64,000 nucleotides of DNA from Loripinus fragilis (Eukaryota > Mollusca > Bivalvia > Lucinida > Lucinidae), in contig OZ026521.1 in NCBI GenBank assembly GCA_964019695.1, positions 31,717,601 to 31,781,600 on the forward strand, written 5' to 3'. The notes under the pieces were generated by a model, which saw only the letters and a list, made by a program, of their open reading frames with translations, was not told the origin of the DNA and ran no database searches. A program made the position numbers and the translations under genes. Below, piece by piece: positions 33,369 to 46,200 of the stretch (position 1 is the first letter of the stretch; each line of letters begins with the position of its first letter).

Positions 33369-33670
33369 TTTCTTTAACTGGATGAAAAGTGCATTGGTCT
33401 AATGAAGGGAGAATATGGACCATTCAGCAGCTCTCCACATACATAGCTGGCCTGGATTTGGCTTGTGGGACACTCACACAATCAATTGAAAACAAAAAAA
33501 ATAACAAAATCAACAGGATTTCTCATATTCTAACATGTATATCACAAATAACTGTAATCAAATGATTATCTTGCTTTCTAAATTCTTCAAACTAGAAATT
33601 GTGCTTGCAATGTGCTTTACAACCACACTGTCCTGTCAATCATAAAAAATCTTACTATTTATTCCCTGTT

Positions 33671-33895
33671 TTAACTCATTTAAGCCAAATGGAATTTCCC
33701 ACTCTTATCAATGGGACCTATCCATTTCTGTTTTAAGGGTTGTTGGGTGGTATGTTTTAGTTTTATTCAAATTTTAAGAGAGCAAATAAGCAAATAGTGG
33801 AGACCCAGATCAGATGCTGCATTTTGCTGCATCTGTTCTGGGTCTCCACTGTTTGCCTATGTCCCACAAAAGGACGATAGGCTTATATGGGTTAA
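33671..33895. mobile_element. Type-D palindromic element
   Basis: It runs TTAACTCATTTAAGCC ... TAGGCTTATATGGGTTAA. The core is GCAAATAGTGGAGACCCAGA and TCTGGGTCTCCACTGTTTGC. It lies just past the POLR1D poly(A) signals. Confidence 0.75.
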
Positions 33896-33967
33896 TCGAT
33901 CTTAAGAAATTAGAGTTTTTGTAATGATACAACTGTCCTATTTGTTTGCAAAATTCCATTTTTGTGC

Positions 33968-34045
33968 CCTTTATTTATTTTTCTTTATTATTGAAAAGCA
34001 ATTATACATGTACTTTGAGTATTTCTCTATATAAAAGCCTTTATT
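33968..34045 (-). terminator. Poly(A) signals for POLR1D
   Basis: On the minus strand AATAAA occurs at 34040-34045, 132 bp past the stop. A second cluster (AATAATAAAG, AAATAAATAAAG) lies at 33968-34000. Confidence 0.55.
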
Positions 34046-34177
34046 GGTACTCAATTGAAGAGGGCCTGAACAGGAGTCTGGGAAACCATTTGATTGGTCA
34101 GTCATCTAAATGTCACTAGCTTCTCTTAGGCAATCCAGCTGATCAGTCTTTTCATAACTACACATGGTCATTTCTGT

Positions 34178-34249
34178 TCAGCCATTTGATTGGTCAACCA
34201 TTTCAATATCGCTAGACTGGTTTCTTCGTTTGTGTTCATTTACACTTGT
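34178..34249 (-). CDS. POLR1D: POLR1D exon 5 (C-terminus and stop)
   Basis: The acceptor is TTTTGTTTTTACAG, then phase-0 codons encoding [18 protein letters not shown] then DQSNG and TGA. The first residues fit the family tail after '...KFE' (human ASIKDYKDQK). The end of the exon overlaps one copy of a local ~45-bp duplication (34086-34127 and 34182-34226). The very long intron before it and the short match make this less certain than exons 2-4. Confidence 0.65.
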   Translation of the reverse strand, partial: TSVNEHKRRNQSSDIEMVDQSNG

Positions 34250-37200
34250 CTGTAAAAACAAAATTGGAAGATTGTTAAATTCAATGGTGAATGCAATTTT
34301 CATTTAGCCCAACTGTACATTGTAATGGCAAACTTTTCTTCATCATATTAGCCAGCTCATGAGATTTTGCTTCTTATCTCATATATATGTGAGCAAGGAT
34401 TGCTCAGACCAGCCTGCACAAATGAACAGTCTGGCCAGAACCTTCTCTGCTCTTCCACATAACGTACTGACATAGATGAAGGCCCAGACCCAATTTATGG
34501 CGTCTAACTTCACTAGATTGCTGTGCATGCATCATCATCATTTAGATTAGTGTGCAGAGAATGTCTATGCTTATGCTGTACAGTAAATGTTCTAAAATTT
34601 TAAACACTAGTTGGCTTACAAAATGGCCTGGGCAAATAGGGCAGACCCAGATCAGACTGCTTCTGAAGAAGCAGTCTTGAAGAAGCAGTCTGATCAGGGT
34701 CTTCCCTGTGTGCTATGTTAACAAGCATTTTGTGAGTTCCAGCCCTGATAGCAAACATTATATTTGAGAAAAAGAAAGTGAAAAATGTTCAAATTTTTAT
34801 ATTGTTTACAGTAAGTACCAAAATCTCGTAACCTACAGAGACTAGCATAGCATAGTTAGCTATTTTAGTTTCCAGACTGCAAATAACAATGGTGCTCATC
34901 AGACTGTGCAGATAAGCAAGCCAATCTTTGACTCTGTTGTCTGCATCCAACCAAAGGAATTTCTCATCATTTGGCTCATCAGAGCCCCAAGTAATTGATT
35001 ATCTTTGACTCTTTATCTCCTAGTGTCCTCTCGTCTGCTGATAACTTTTGCTAACAGTTTGACCCAGATAAGGCCCGACTTAACGTCAGGCCTGATCTGG
35101 ATCCATTCTGTTTGACACTCAGAAGGAATTTTTGGAAACAGTTGATTTTTTAAAAAATCAGCAGTCGATATAACTCGACAAAAAAGCATGAAAAACTTCC
35201 CAGGGGGCATAGAGTTAAAAATGTGGTGATATTGATTGCTGCCTCAAACACTCATTGACTCTTTACCTACTAGTATTGTCTGCTGATAACCTTTGCAAAC
35301 TGTAAGGTAACTTCAGCCCCCTAGCTTAGTTTATTGATTCTTAGAACCAAATCACTAAATACGAAAAGCATGGGCAGAGCCAGACCAAATAGTCCCAGAT
35401 CAGCCTGCTCTAAAAGAGTTATATCCAGGCTAGCTTTGTTAAACTATGCCAACTAGTTTTAGAAACATTGTACACAGTCATATCAGTGCAGACACAAACA
35501 GGAATGGGACTAGAAGCAGTACGCCCTTCTTCTTCAGTGAAAATACCCAAACCCTTATGGTGAACTTCAAAATTTTTAACTACCTTCCAATAAATTAGCT
35601 TTGGAAGCTTGTTTAGCGTTATTAAAATGCTAATTTTTTCATTAACCTTTTACTCCATAATAACATCTTTTGGCACCTTTGAAATATCACGTCTTTGAAA
35701 ATATGGAAAATGAAGCAAATGCTCCAATTTTCATAATATTTTCAAAAGTATTTAAATCTTGTATTAGTTTGTGCACTCGAATAGTTCGTACACCATAAAT
35801 TATTCATGACCGATCAGCTCAAAATGTCATGTATTAGTTCGTACAGTGGTCATTTTTCCTATTTGTAATTTTCGTACACAACGTTTTTTCCGTTCATTTG
35901 GTCAATCAGTGTGTCATGACAAAAATCAAATACATGTACACAGCCACATGCGTGTGCACACAGTGTCCTACGTGTCTGTGATCATTGAGCCTTTCTGGTC
36001 TTTCTGTGTCATAAATATGCCCAAGCGTTTTTTTTTTTGAATCACTGGATCCGAGCATGATGAAACCATATCAGTTGGTGTTTATCACAAATGTTATCAG
36101 CGAAGGCTCAGGGGAGCCTGTGCTTTTGTGCAAATTTTTCAGGTAACTCAAAGTTTTGGAATTGATGAAGATCTAGACACCTACGTACTCCCACTAATTA
36201 GCTGTGCTTTAAATGTGCGTGCATCAATTTCATTTCTAAGTTTCACCAAAACGCGCACGCAATAAGCGCAATAAAATAACTATATACATTGTATATATAT
36301 CCGATGGAACTTTTTATCAAACAAAGACGACACTGATGAGCCCAGCACGGCGTCCTCATGAAATTGTAATATGGGTCTTACACATTAAATGATTCCTGGG
36401 ATCATCACACGTACGCACAGACGCACAAACCAAGATGAAAAGTGATATAAGCATGTTTCTGCATCATGCTTTAAATTAGGCTGTCTATGAAACGAGCCAG
36501 TTCATGAGATTATGGTACCTCTCTTACATGCAACCAGCGAAGGCTCAGACGAGCCTGCACATCCGCACAGTCTTGCCAGGGGCATAAATACTCACATACA
36601 AGGAATTAGGGCTGCAACGATACAGTTACCTCACGATACGATACATATCACAATATTTGCCTCAGGATACGATACGTATCGCAATACATTTTTGTCGACA
36701 TTAGAACCTTAGAAATAACATAGATATATGACATTAGGAGAAGTAAATACTCAACTATCAACCCTTGTCATTCTGGATGTTTTTATGTACTACACTCTTC
36801 CCCAGTTTTTATCAAACTCATTTAAATATTTCATTTATTAGTATGTATTAAGCAGAGCCAAAAACCGTGTTTATCTAGATCAGCTGGATTCTCAAAAGCC
36901 AGCTGATGTTGTTCTACACTTTTTCAAAACAGGATATATCAAGAGTTTGGCATGGAAAAGGGTTTACTGATTAAAGCAGAACAATTAAATGGGAAAATGG
37001 TAACATCCCTTTTGTACAATTTTTTTTTTAATTCATTTCTAATATATAACATTAAGTGCTGTATCAGGCTGTTGTGCCATCTACTGACTTTTTATTAAAA
37101 TCAACTTCTTTAAGTTTTTATCAAATTGCCAGATTGTAAAAGGTTTGGACCCTGATCTGGACCAACTTCCTGTCCGTCCTGATTTGGATCCAAAGTGCTT

Positions 37201-40200
37201 ACAAAAGGAGTGAATGGTATACATATGGTATGCTGTCTGCTGCCTAACATAAAATTATGCATTTAAAGAGCCAGTCATGCAATGTGGTAACATATAGGTT
37301 TGTAAATACGACAAAAAAGTACTAACCATATTCCCTGCAGGGCCGATCTTTGTGAGCTATTTTTCCTGTTTCAGCCTCAGGCGAATATAACAGTGTGAAT
37401 CCTGATCAGTCTACTTCTATTGGCTGACTGGGATCCCCACTGTTTACTTTTGATGTCCTTATGATGACATAAGATAAATGTTTGCTGCGGTTTTATGTTG
37501 GTCTTCCCTGCTTAACTGTTGGTAAGGTTCATAGAGTAATTCAGCAGGGAAGAGGTTGCAAATATTTTTTCGGCCTGGACTGGACCGGTCTGATCTGCAC
37601 TTGCACCTTGAGGTCTCTAGTTGTCAGATAATTGGGACCTGTCCTGACTAGGGTGGTCTGGTCATGATCTCTTGTGGAGACCGGGATCAGCCTGCTCTGC
37701 TCAGACATTGAGCAAATAACAAATCTTTCACTTCACTTTGGCAATGTCCCCAACCAAATTGGACAGGTTGCTGTTATTCAGGTCTTCAACCCTTAAAGCG
37801 GCAATCACAACAAAAGTTGTCTGCTTTTGCTGTCTGTGGATCTTTTTTGAATTCTTCCCAACAAACAGTGTGGGAACAGTCTCATCTGAGTCCACACTGT
37901 TTGCCTCTACATACTTTGTAAAATAATGTTACTGTCCTGCCAGCCAAGAGTGGGGGTGACGCCATGTTTTGTTTACTAAGGTATAAGGGACTTGTAACTG
38001 ATAAGTTGCTTGTGTATTGGTCCTATCTGCAGGATAGGATAAATACACGAGTGATCTATTGATTCGCGTTAGCTCAAGTGGAGTGTACAAGTTAAGGTTT
38101 GATTTAGCAATTATATACAAAATAGCGTCACTGTCACTCTTGGTTGGCATGACAATAGCAAAAAGTAGCTCTGCTCAGGTATGGCGCGTATAACAAATCT
38201 TTCACTTCACTTTGGCAATGTCCCCAACCAAATTGGACAGGTTGCTGTTATTCAGGTCTTCAACCCTTAAAGCGCCAATCACAACAAAAGCTGTCTGCTT
38301 TTGCTGTCTGTGGATCTTTTTGGAAACCTTTCCAACAAACATTGTGGGAACAGTCTGATCTGAGTCCATGCTGTTTGTCTCTACATACCTTGTAAAATAA
38401 TGTTAGCTAAAATTTGCAGCGGGCGACTAAGGCAGACAGATTTTTAGATGAATTTTTAGTGGCGTTTTGGTGTTAATTTATTTAAGCTGTTGCAGGAAGT
38501 AGTCTACTCTTGTATTTCGTTTCGACAAGAGGACTCTTCAGGCACAGGTTTCAAACTTGACACCTATGGTTTCCTCAAAACCCCTTTCTTTTGAAAGGGA
38601 TTTAACTGGGGTAACCAAAGCGTACACTGAACGTCTGACTTTTTCACCTATGTGGCCCTCTAAATTTCAACTATATGTATGTCTCTCTATAGCAGGCTAT
38701 ATACATTGAGGCCCAGAATCAGAACGCCCTTTGGGAGTACTCTGAGATGGGCCTGATGGGACCATGCTAGGTCAGTAAAGGGTGGCAATGTTCTGCAAGC
38801 TGGGTGTAATTTATTTAGTAATTTTATGTGTTGTTTTCTACCCCTAACTTAATCTTTCTTTTCTTCCTGGTGTCACCAGCTGATCCTCTCCAAAAACATT
38901 ATTTTCGAAATAATACTTTCGGGGTTTTAAATAGTTTGGATCCAGATCAGGCCCGAGGTTCAAAAGGGGTTGGTGTGGGTCCAATCTGTTTCAAAAGGTG
39001 AGCCAGCATGTGGCAGATAATATGTTAAGACCATATGAGTACTATCCTACTCTGATCTATAGTGTTTACAGTACTTTGTCTTGGTGGCCTCTCAAGTGGG
39101 GGCCAAATAATAGGTTAATAAGACCCTTAATCATTTAATGCAGAGCAAAGTATGGCAGAGTGATCCTGTGCCTAACATTAGGCAGGCTTGATCTGGGTCC
39201 AAACTGTTTGCAAATGTTATCAAGCGAAGATGGGAATGATATCTAGACCTTCTTGTTATAACAGACTACTTCTGCTCGGGGTACACTGTTCCCTACAGTC
39301 TATCACTTGATTTGGTGCATCTGGGTAATCTGTTAGCGAATTTGATATTGTACAGCGAATCATATTTGTACAGTATTGAGTCAGTAGTAACAAAGCTATA
39401 ATTGTTTTTGTTGTGTGGTATTGTTACTGTGCCAAACATGTTGGACCCAGATCAAGCCTAACATTGGGCAGGCTTTATCTGGGTCCAAGCTGTTTGCAAA
39501 TGCCGTCAATGAAGATGGAATGACACCCAGACCTTCTCATTATAGCAGACCATTTCTGCTTGGGGTGCACTATTCCCCACAGTCTGTCAATGGACTTGGT
39601 AGATCTGGGCAACTTTGTTAGTGATTTTGATATTGTGCAGCCAAACATATTTGTATAGCATTGAGTCACTATTAACAAACCATTCTGAAAATCTTAGATT
39701 ACAAGAAAACAAAAATCTACAGCACATTTGTACAAAACTTGTTAGCTGATCTGTATTTGATCATGTTTCGAGAAAGTTCAAAACTTTCTTATTTGTTCCT
39801 TTTGATTGTCTTGACACATCTCCCAACACTCACAGCATGGCAGCCCCTTTGTGTAGACATAATATGTCAATAAAAATACTTTCTGTAAATTGTCAGGGTT
39901 TAGGTTCTATGGAAAAAAGATTAGATGTTCTAAATTACTTAAAGGACAGAAAATGCGACATCTATTGCCTTCAAGATACACACACTACCAAATCATCTGA
40001 ACGCATGTTTAGATCTCAATGGAACAATGAGTGCCTATTTAGTTCAGGCACATTTAACTCTAGAGGAGTATCAATTCTGTTTCGGAAAAACTTAGCTTAT
40101 ACTATAAATGAGCACATATCTGACCCAGGGGGAAATTACATAATCAGTGACTTAACAGTTGAGGAGAACAGATTTACCCTAATAAATTTATATGGCCCAA

Positions 40201-43200
40201 ATAAAGACAACCCTACTTTCTTTGACAACATTATTAATGTAGCTGATAGAATAGGAAATGCAAGCTTAATCATATGTGGCGATTTCAACACAGTTCAAAA
40301 TGAAAAGTTAGATTACTATAACTACAAAACTATTAATAATAAAAAATCACATGAGAAAATCCTACAAATTAAGGAAAATTACTGTTTGACTGATCCATTT
40401 AGAGATGCCAACCCATCATTAAGAAGATATACATGGCGAAAAAAGTCTCCCATCAAGCAAGCTCGGCTTGATTACTTCCTTGTTTCTCAAGATCTACTCC
40501 CCTCAGTCAATAAGACCACAATTGAAGGAAGCTATAGATCTGATCACTCTATGATTATTCTTGACATAGCTTTTGTGCAGTTTAAAAAAGGAAAGCCCCT
40601 TTGGAAGCACAATAATTCTCTTTTAACTGACAAAGATTATTTGGAAACAATGAGTGATAAAATTGATGAAGTCAAGAAACAATATGCATTACCCGTTTAT
40701 AATTTAGACCAAATAAATAACATACCTGACGACCAAATTCAATTTGTAATTAACGACCAACTTTTTCTAGAAACACTTTTGATGGAGTTAAGAGGAAAAT
40801 CTATTTCATTCTCAAGTTACAAGAAAAAAGCAGCAGATAAAAAAGAAAAAGAATTAATAAGTAATATAGAATGTCTAGAAAGTAACTTGACAGATACAAA
40901 ACTCAATGAAATTGATAATCTAAAAGAAGAACTTTACAGAATAAGAAAAAATAAAATGGAAGGAGTCCTGGTAAGAGCAAGAGCCAAAATTATTGAAGAC
41001 GATGAAAAACCAACTAACTTCTTCTGTAACCTTGAAAAGTACAACTACACAAGTAAAATTGTGTCAAAATTAGAAACAAATGATGGGAAAATAATAACTG
41101 ACCAGTTCGACATTTTAAATGAAACAAAGAGATTCTATGAAGACCTTACGCTAGCAAAGACAGCCAACTTAAAGATATTGATTTGTTTAAACTATTTAGA
41201 AACACTGATATTAATAGATTAAATAAGGATGAATCAGATTCATTAGAAGGTCCAATAACGTATCGTGAAGCTTCATTAATTCTCAAAGCCATGTCAAATA
41301 ATCGGAGCCCAGGATCAGATGGTTTCACTGCTGAATTTTTTAAAATGTTTTGGAAAAAGATGGGTCATTTTGTAGTGCGTTCTATTAATTATGGTTTTTC
41401 AAAGGGGGAACTATCAATAACTCAAAGGGAAGGAATAATTACATGCATACCAAAAGATAACAAGCCTCGCCATTTTGTTAAAAATTTTAGACCAATATCC
41501 TTACTCAATTGTTCATATAAAATAGCTTCTGGAGTCATTGCAGCCAGAATTAAGAGTACTCTACATAAACTGATACACAGTGATCAAACAGGATTCATTG
41601 CGTGGAGATATATAGGAGAAAACACTAGATTAATCTACGACATTATGCAATACACTGAGGAGAACAATATACCAGGATTACTGCTTTCTGTAGATTTTGA
41701 AAAGGCTTTCGACTCTGTGTCTTGGCCATTTATATATAAAGTTATGGAATTTTTTGGCTTTGGTAACTCTATCATCTCTTGGATAAAAACATTTAACAAC
41801 AATGTAAAGCTAAGTGTGAACCAATGCGGCAACTTGTCATCTTTTTTCAATATTGGTCGCGGCTGTCGCCAGGGTGATCCAGTGTCAACTTTTCTATTTA
41901 CTCTCTGTGCTGAGATTCTAGGCATAATGATCAGAAATAATATAAACATAAGTGGCATAATTATAAATGACAAGGAACATAAATTATCTCAATACGCTGA
42001 CGACACATTATTTCTTTTAGATGGAACAAGCAAATCTTTAAATGCAACACTTGATGTATTGTATGATTATTCACATTTTTCAGGTCTGAAAGTCAACTTT
42101 GAAAAAACTCATGCTGTATGGATAGGGATTAAGAAATATAGTACTGCATCCATCAAAACAAGGTGGAAGCTATCATGGGGTAAAACTGACTTTAAACTTC
42201 TAGGGATAAATTTTCATATTGACTTAGACAAAATGCAACAGATAAACTTCAAAGAAAAAGTACAAAAAATCAGATCTTTGATTAAACTCTGGAACAGACG
42301 ATATCTTACCCCATTAGGTAAGATAACAGTTATAAAAACACTCTACTCCCTATGTTAAATCATTTATTTATTTCAATACCAAATCCAGATGAACAAACAA
42401 TTAAGGAATTAAATAATATATTTTTTGAATTTTTGTGGGATGGCCCTGCCAAAATTAAACAAAATGTTGTTATAAACAGTATTGTGAAGGTGGTCTTAAA
42501 ATGGTAAATCTGAAAGTTAAGAAGATTCATTATATCCAATAGTCCTTGGCAATCTGTCATAAGCACTACAATAAACTTTAAGGAGTTACTGGTATTTGGA
42601 AAATGTTACACTGATTCTACTAAAAAAAAGATAAATAATAGATTTTGGTTTGATGTAATTAGTGCATACTCAGAAATACTCCAACTTATTGGTGAAGATA
42701 CCGAACACTTTATTCTCTCAAGTACAATTTTCCATAACAATAAGATAACAATCGGCAACAAACCAATATACATAAAAGAATGGGACCAGAAAGGAGTTAG
42801 GAACATTAATGATCTGATACATGAAACAGGTGCCTTTCTTTTGCAAGAAGAATTTGAACGTATTTACAACATAAAAACAAATTTTGTTCAATTTCTAGGT
42901 CTAAAGCAAGCAATAATGGCGTATGCAGGAACCCATAAAATAACATGCTTTTCTAAAAAACTACATGCACCATTGCTGCCTGCAAATATTCTCCTTCTTA
43001 TAAAATCAAAGAAGGGAGGGAGAGACTTTTATATGATTCTAAACAAGAATACAGATAAACCAACTTCCCAGCATAAATGGAATAGTGTTTACAATATGGA
43101 AGATGAAACATGGAAAGCAATCTATTCTTCTCCTTTCAAACTATCTTTAGGAACAAAAATGCAATGGTTCCAAACAAGAATAAACCACCGAATTCTACCA

Positions 43201-46200
43201 ACTAAAAATATCTATATAACATGAAATATGTACCTAGCCCAAGATGTAACTTTTGTCAAGAGGAAGAAACAATAAAACATATGCTCTGGGAATGCCAAGA
43301 AACTAAAAATCTCCTTAAAGACTTCAAAAGATGGCTCCTTAATAACAATGTTAATCTGATATTTGTTGAAGAATTGTTTATATTTAACATAGGGAATAAA
43401 TACTCAACAGCAGACTTACATATTTTTATTATTGTCAAGTACTATATATACGCTACCAAACGCCTTGACCACCCCCTATCTGTAGCAGCACTGCAAAATA
43501 AGGTAAAATATTTTTATAAGCTGATGCAGCACACAGCAACAAGAAATGGCAATTTAGATAAATTTGAAAATGCATGGACAAAGTATAAAGATGTGATAGA
43601 TACGATGCAATGAGCTATATAACATACAGTAACCCTTGACATAAGCAGATTCCTCAAAAACAAATTTATTATAAAATGGAAGATAAATGATGCTGCCATG
43701 CTGGGAGAAGGGTTAAGTGTTTGAGACCATTTTTTTCTGTTTTATTTTCCTTTATAAATGTAACCTTTTTCATTTGAAACTCCTGTCATTAGATGTTAAC
43801 CCTTAATGCGCCAATCGCAACAAAAGTCACCTGCTTTTCTCGTCTGCTGAAATGATTAAGAAGCCTCTATGGCAAACAGTGTGGACCCAGATCAGGCTGC
43901 TCCTATAGGATAAAGTTTTTCTCGTTTGCTTCTTGACTTAATTTGTCAGTAATGTTAGACAATTATTTGCAGCAGATGACTTCAGCAGACGACATTTTCA
44001 GATGCATTTTTTTCTTGGCGCTTTGGGGGTTAAGGCTGTTATTTACCCTAAATATCCAGACACATAGAATTAGCTGACCCTTAACAGGGAGAAAGAAATG
44101 CAGAAGCATTATAAAATGCAGTGCAGACCTTAAGCATGGTTCTTCATATGGAAATCTGGTATGGGTCTGTACTGTTTGACTTGACCAGCAAGTATGGATA
44201 CAAAGGGTAGATACACCGATATTTTGATTGTATGCTCATTTATATAGTTTATTTGGCTTAGCCAAGATAATGGACAATTTAAGCTTTCACATATCATGTG
44301 ATGGGCTGCACTATAGGAACGGCTTCGGAATAATTTGCACAAAGGTCATAGCTACCATATTTCAATAAGTTTGAAGATTGATGCAATCCTGAAAATTGAT
44401 CATTGTGAAACACAAGGGCTAAGCCGTCTTAACCTTTATTGCCCTTCAACATACACAAGATATTCATAAAGGTACGAGTGGCGCATGAAAGGTGTGAGCA
44501 AGATAACAAATTATATCAATAAACATCTTGTAGTTTGTAAGGTATGCAGAGGGATGGCCCTCCCCGACCCTTTGTATACCAGTTGACGGGGAGAATAAAA
44601 TGATAAAGGTTAAAAAAAAAAAAACAAAAAAAAAAACACATTAAGTGCTGTATCATTGGCGTATCGTGAACTGACCTCACAATACGATACGCGTATCGTC
44701 AGAAAATGTATCGCGATACGATTTCAGTGAATCATTGCAGCTCTACAAGGAATGTAGATGAAGGTGCATGTCTAAAGTTAGGCTTACCGCAACAATTGCT
44801 TGCTTTCAGATAAGAAAAAAATGGTCAAAAAAACATCTCGTTTACCGTCCCTGTATCTTAGCTTTTTTACCCAATTCCGTGAGAAACTTTTTTGTATGCA
44901 AACAACAAAGGCGCAGATCAGCCAGCGCACCTGCGCAGTTCTACCAATTATCTCTAGAAAGTATGATAGCTAAACCTGCTACATGCAAAAAATAAAAAAA
45001 TAAAATTCCTGTCAGACATGCGTGTGCGGATCCAGACGATTCCAACGGAGGGTGGGTCGAATTGCTTCCCGAGGGAGGTTCGTACCAGTTTTTATTCTAG
45101 GAAACAAATGGCAACTTATGATTTTCATTGGGAGGTCCGGACCCCCTGACCCCTCTGTCTCCGCCCATATCAGAGTTTCAAACAGTTTGAATTCACATTG
45201 TTTTGTTTTTTGCTGGGCCTGGTCAATTCACATAACGTCTGCTAATTATATCAGCTGACGCCAAGGGCAAAGACAGCATGATCTATTTAAGATCAAAGCG
45301 TGATGATGACCTTGACGCAAGGAAATGTACACTACACATTAAACAGTAGCCCAGGCTTGTTATGAACAAGTCGAACAGGGTTCATGCGCGGATCCAGGAA
45401 TTTTTGTCTGGTGGGGGGGGGGTCCAACTTCTTCCAGGGGGTGGGGGTGTCCAAAGAAACCGATATAACTTGTGATTTTCCAGGGGGGGGGGGGTCCGGA
45501 CCCCCTAACCCCTCTCTGGATCCGCACGTGGGGTCCCCTGACGCCACTGTTTGCTTACAGAATCATGGCCTATCAAAATTTATATAAAACTGAAAAATAC
45601 CACCCAAAGACGACTAAATGGAAAAAGGCTATCTCCTGCTGGTCGAGATAGCAAGTGCGGATCCAGAGGGGGGTCAGGGGGTCCGGACCCCCCCTGGAAA
45701 ATCACAAGTTATATGTGTTTCTAAAGGGTATAAGCAATTGGACCCCCCTGGAAAAAGTTTGACCCCCCCCCCCCCCCCCCCCCCTGGAAAATGTTGGACC
45801 CCCTCTGGAACCTTGAAAAGTGATAGTTTTCTTCAAAATTACCCATTTGACTTCAGTAAAATAAGCTGAGGACTAAAAAAAACGTCAGAGCTTTTTTTTG
45901 TCAGATTGACCCGGACCCCCCTGACAAAAATCCTGGATCCGCGCATGGAAAGCAAGGTGTACACGGGATAGCATTGTGTTCAAATAGCAGTGCTAAGACA
46001 AGCATGTGCATCCAACCCTGTTTCTGGCTGTAAAAGAGTCAGTCAGCCTCAAATCACGAAAGACAGATTTTCTCATGTAATGGCTTTTCCATGGTCAAGC
46101 AACAGAAGATGAAAAAGCACGCATTGATTGCCATTATCATAATCTTAGAATGCTAACAGCCTAACGCAGAGCTATATTGGGTCCGAGCTAACACGTAAGG

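Larger units (their letters stand above)
37067..44637 (+). mobile_element. Retroposed 7.6-kb insertion with poly(A) tail and 18-bp target duplication
   Basis: ACATTAAGTGCTGTATCA occurs exactly at 37049-37066 and 44638-44655, flanking the insertion. The 3' end has AATAAA (44593-44598), then an A-rich tail at 44609-44637. The insert carries an L1/Tx1-type ORF2 (39837-43613), 2.8 kb of repeat-rich sequence before it and 1 kb after. No ORF1 is seen. Either the element has long untranslated ends or flanking sequence was carried along at both ends. Confidence 0.85.
36607..44745. mobile_element. hAT MITE (about 550 bp) split by a 7.6-kb insertion
   Basis: The left TIR is TAGGGCTGCAACGATA and the right one complements TAGAGCTGCAATGAT. 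The 8-bp target duplication CAAGGAAT is perfect (36599-36606, 44746-44753), which is the hAT signature. The remaining element is 36607-37066 plus 44656-44745 and has no transposase. ACGATACG/CGTATCG palindromes line both ends. Confidence 0.85.

Noticed and set aside
41635..41973. A 112-codon minus-strand frame
   Set aside because: It is an antisense shadow of the LINE reverse transcriptase.
45332..45869. Gly/Pro-rich frames
   Set aside because: They are produced by poly(C)/poly(G) runs and GGTCCGGACCCCC repeats read on both strands.
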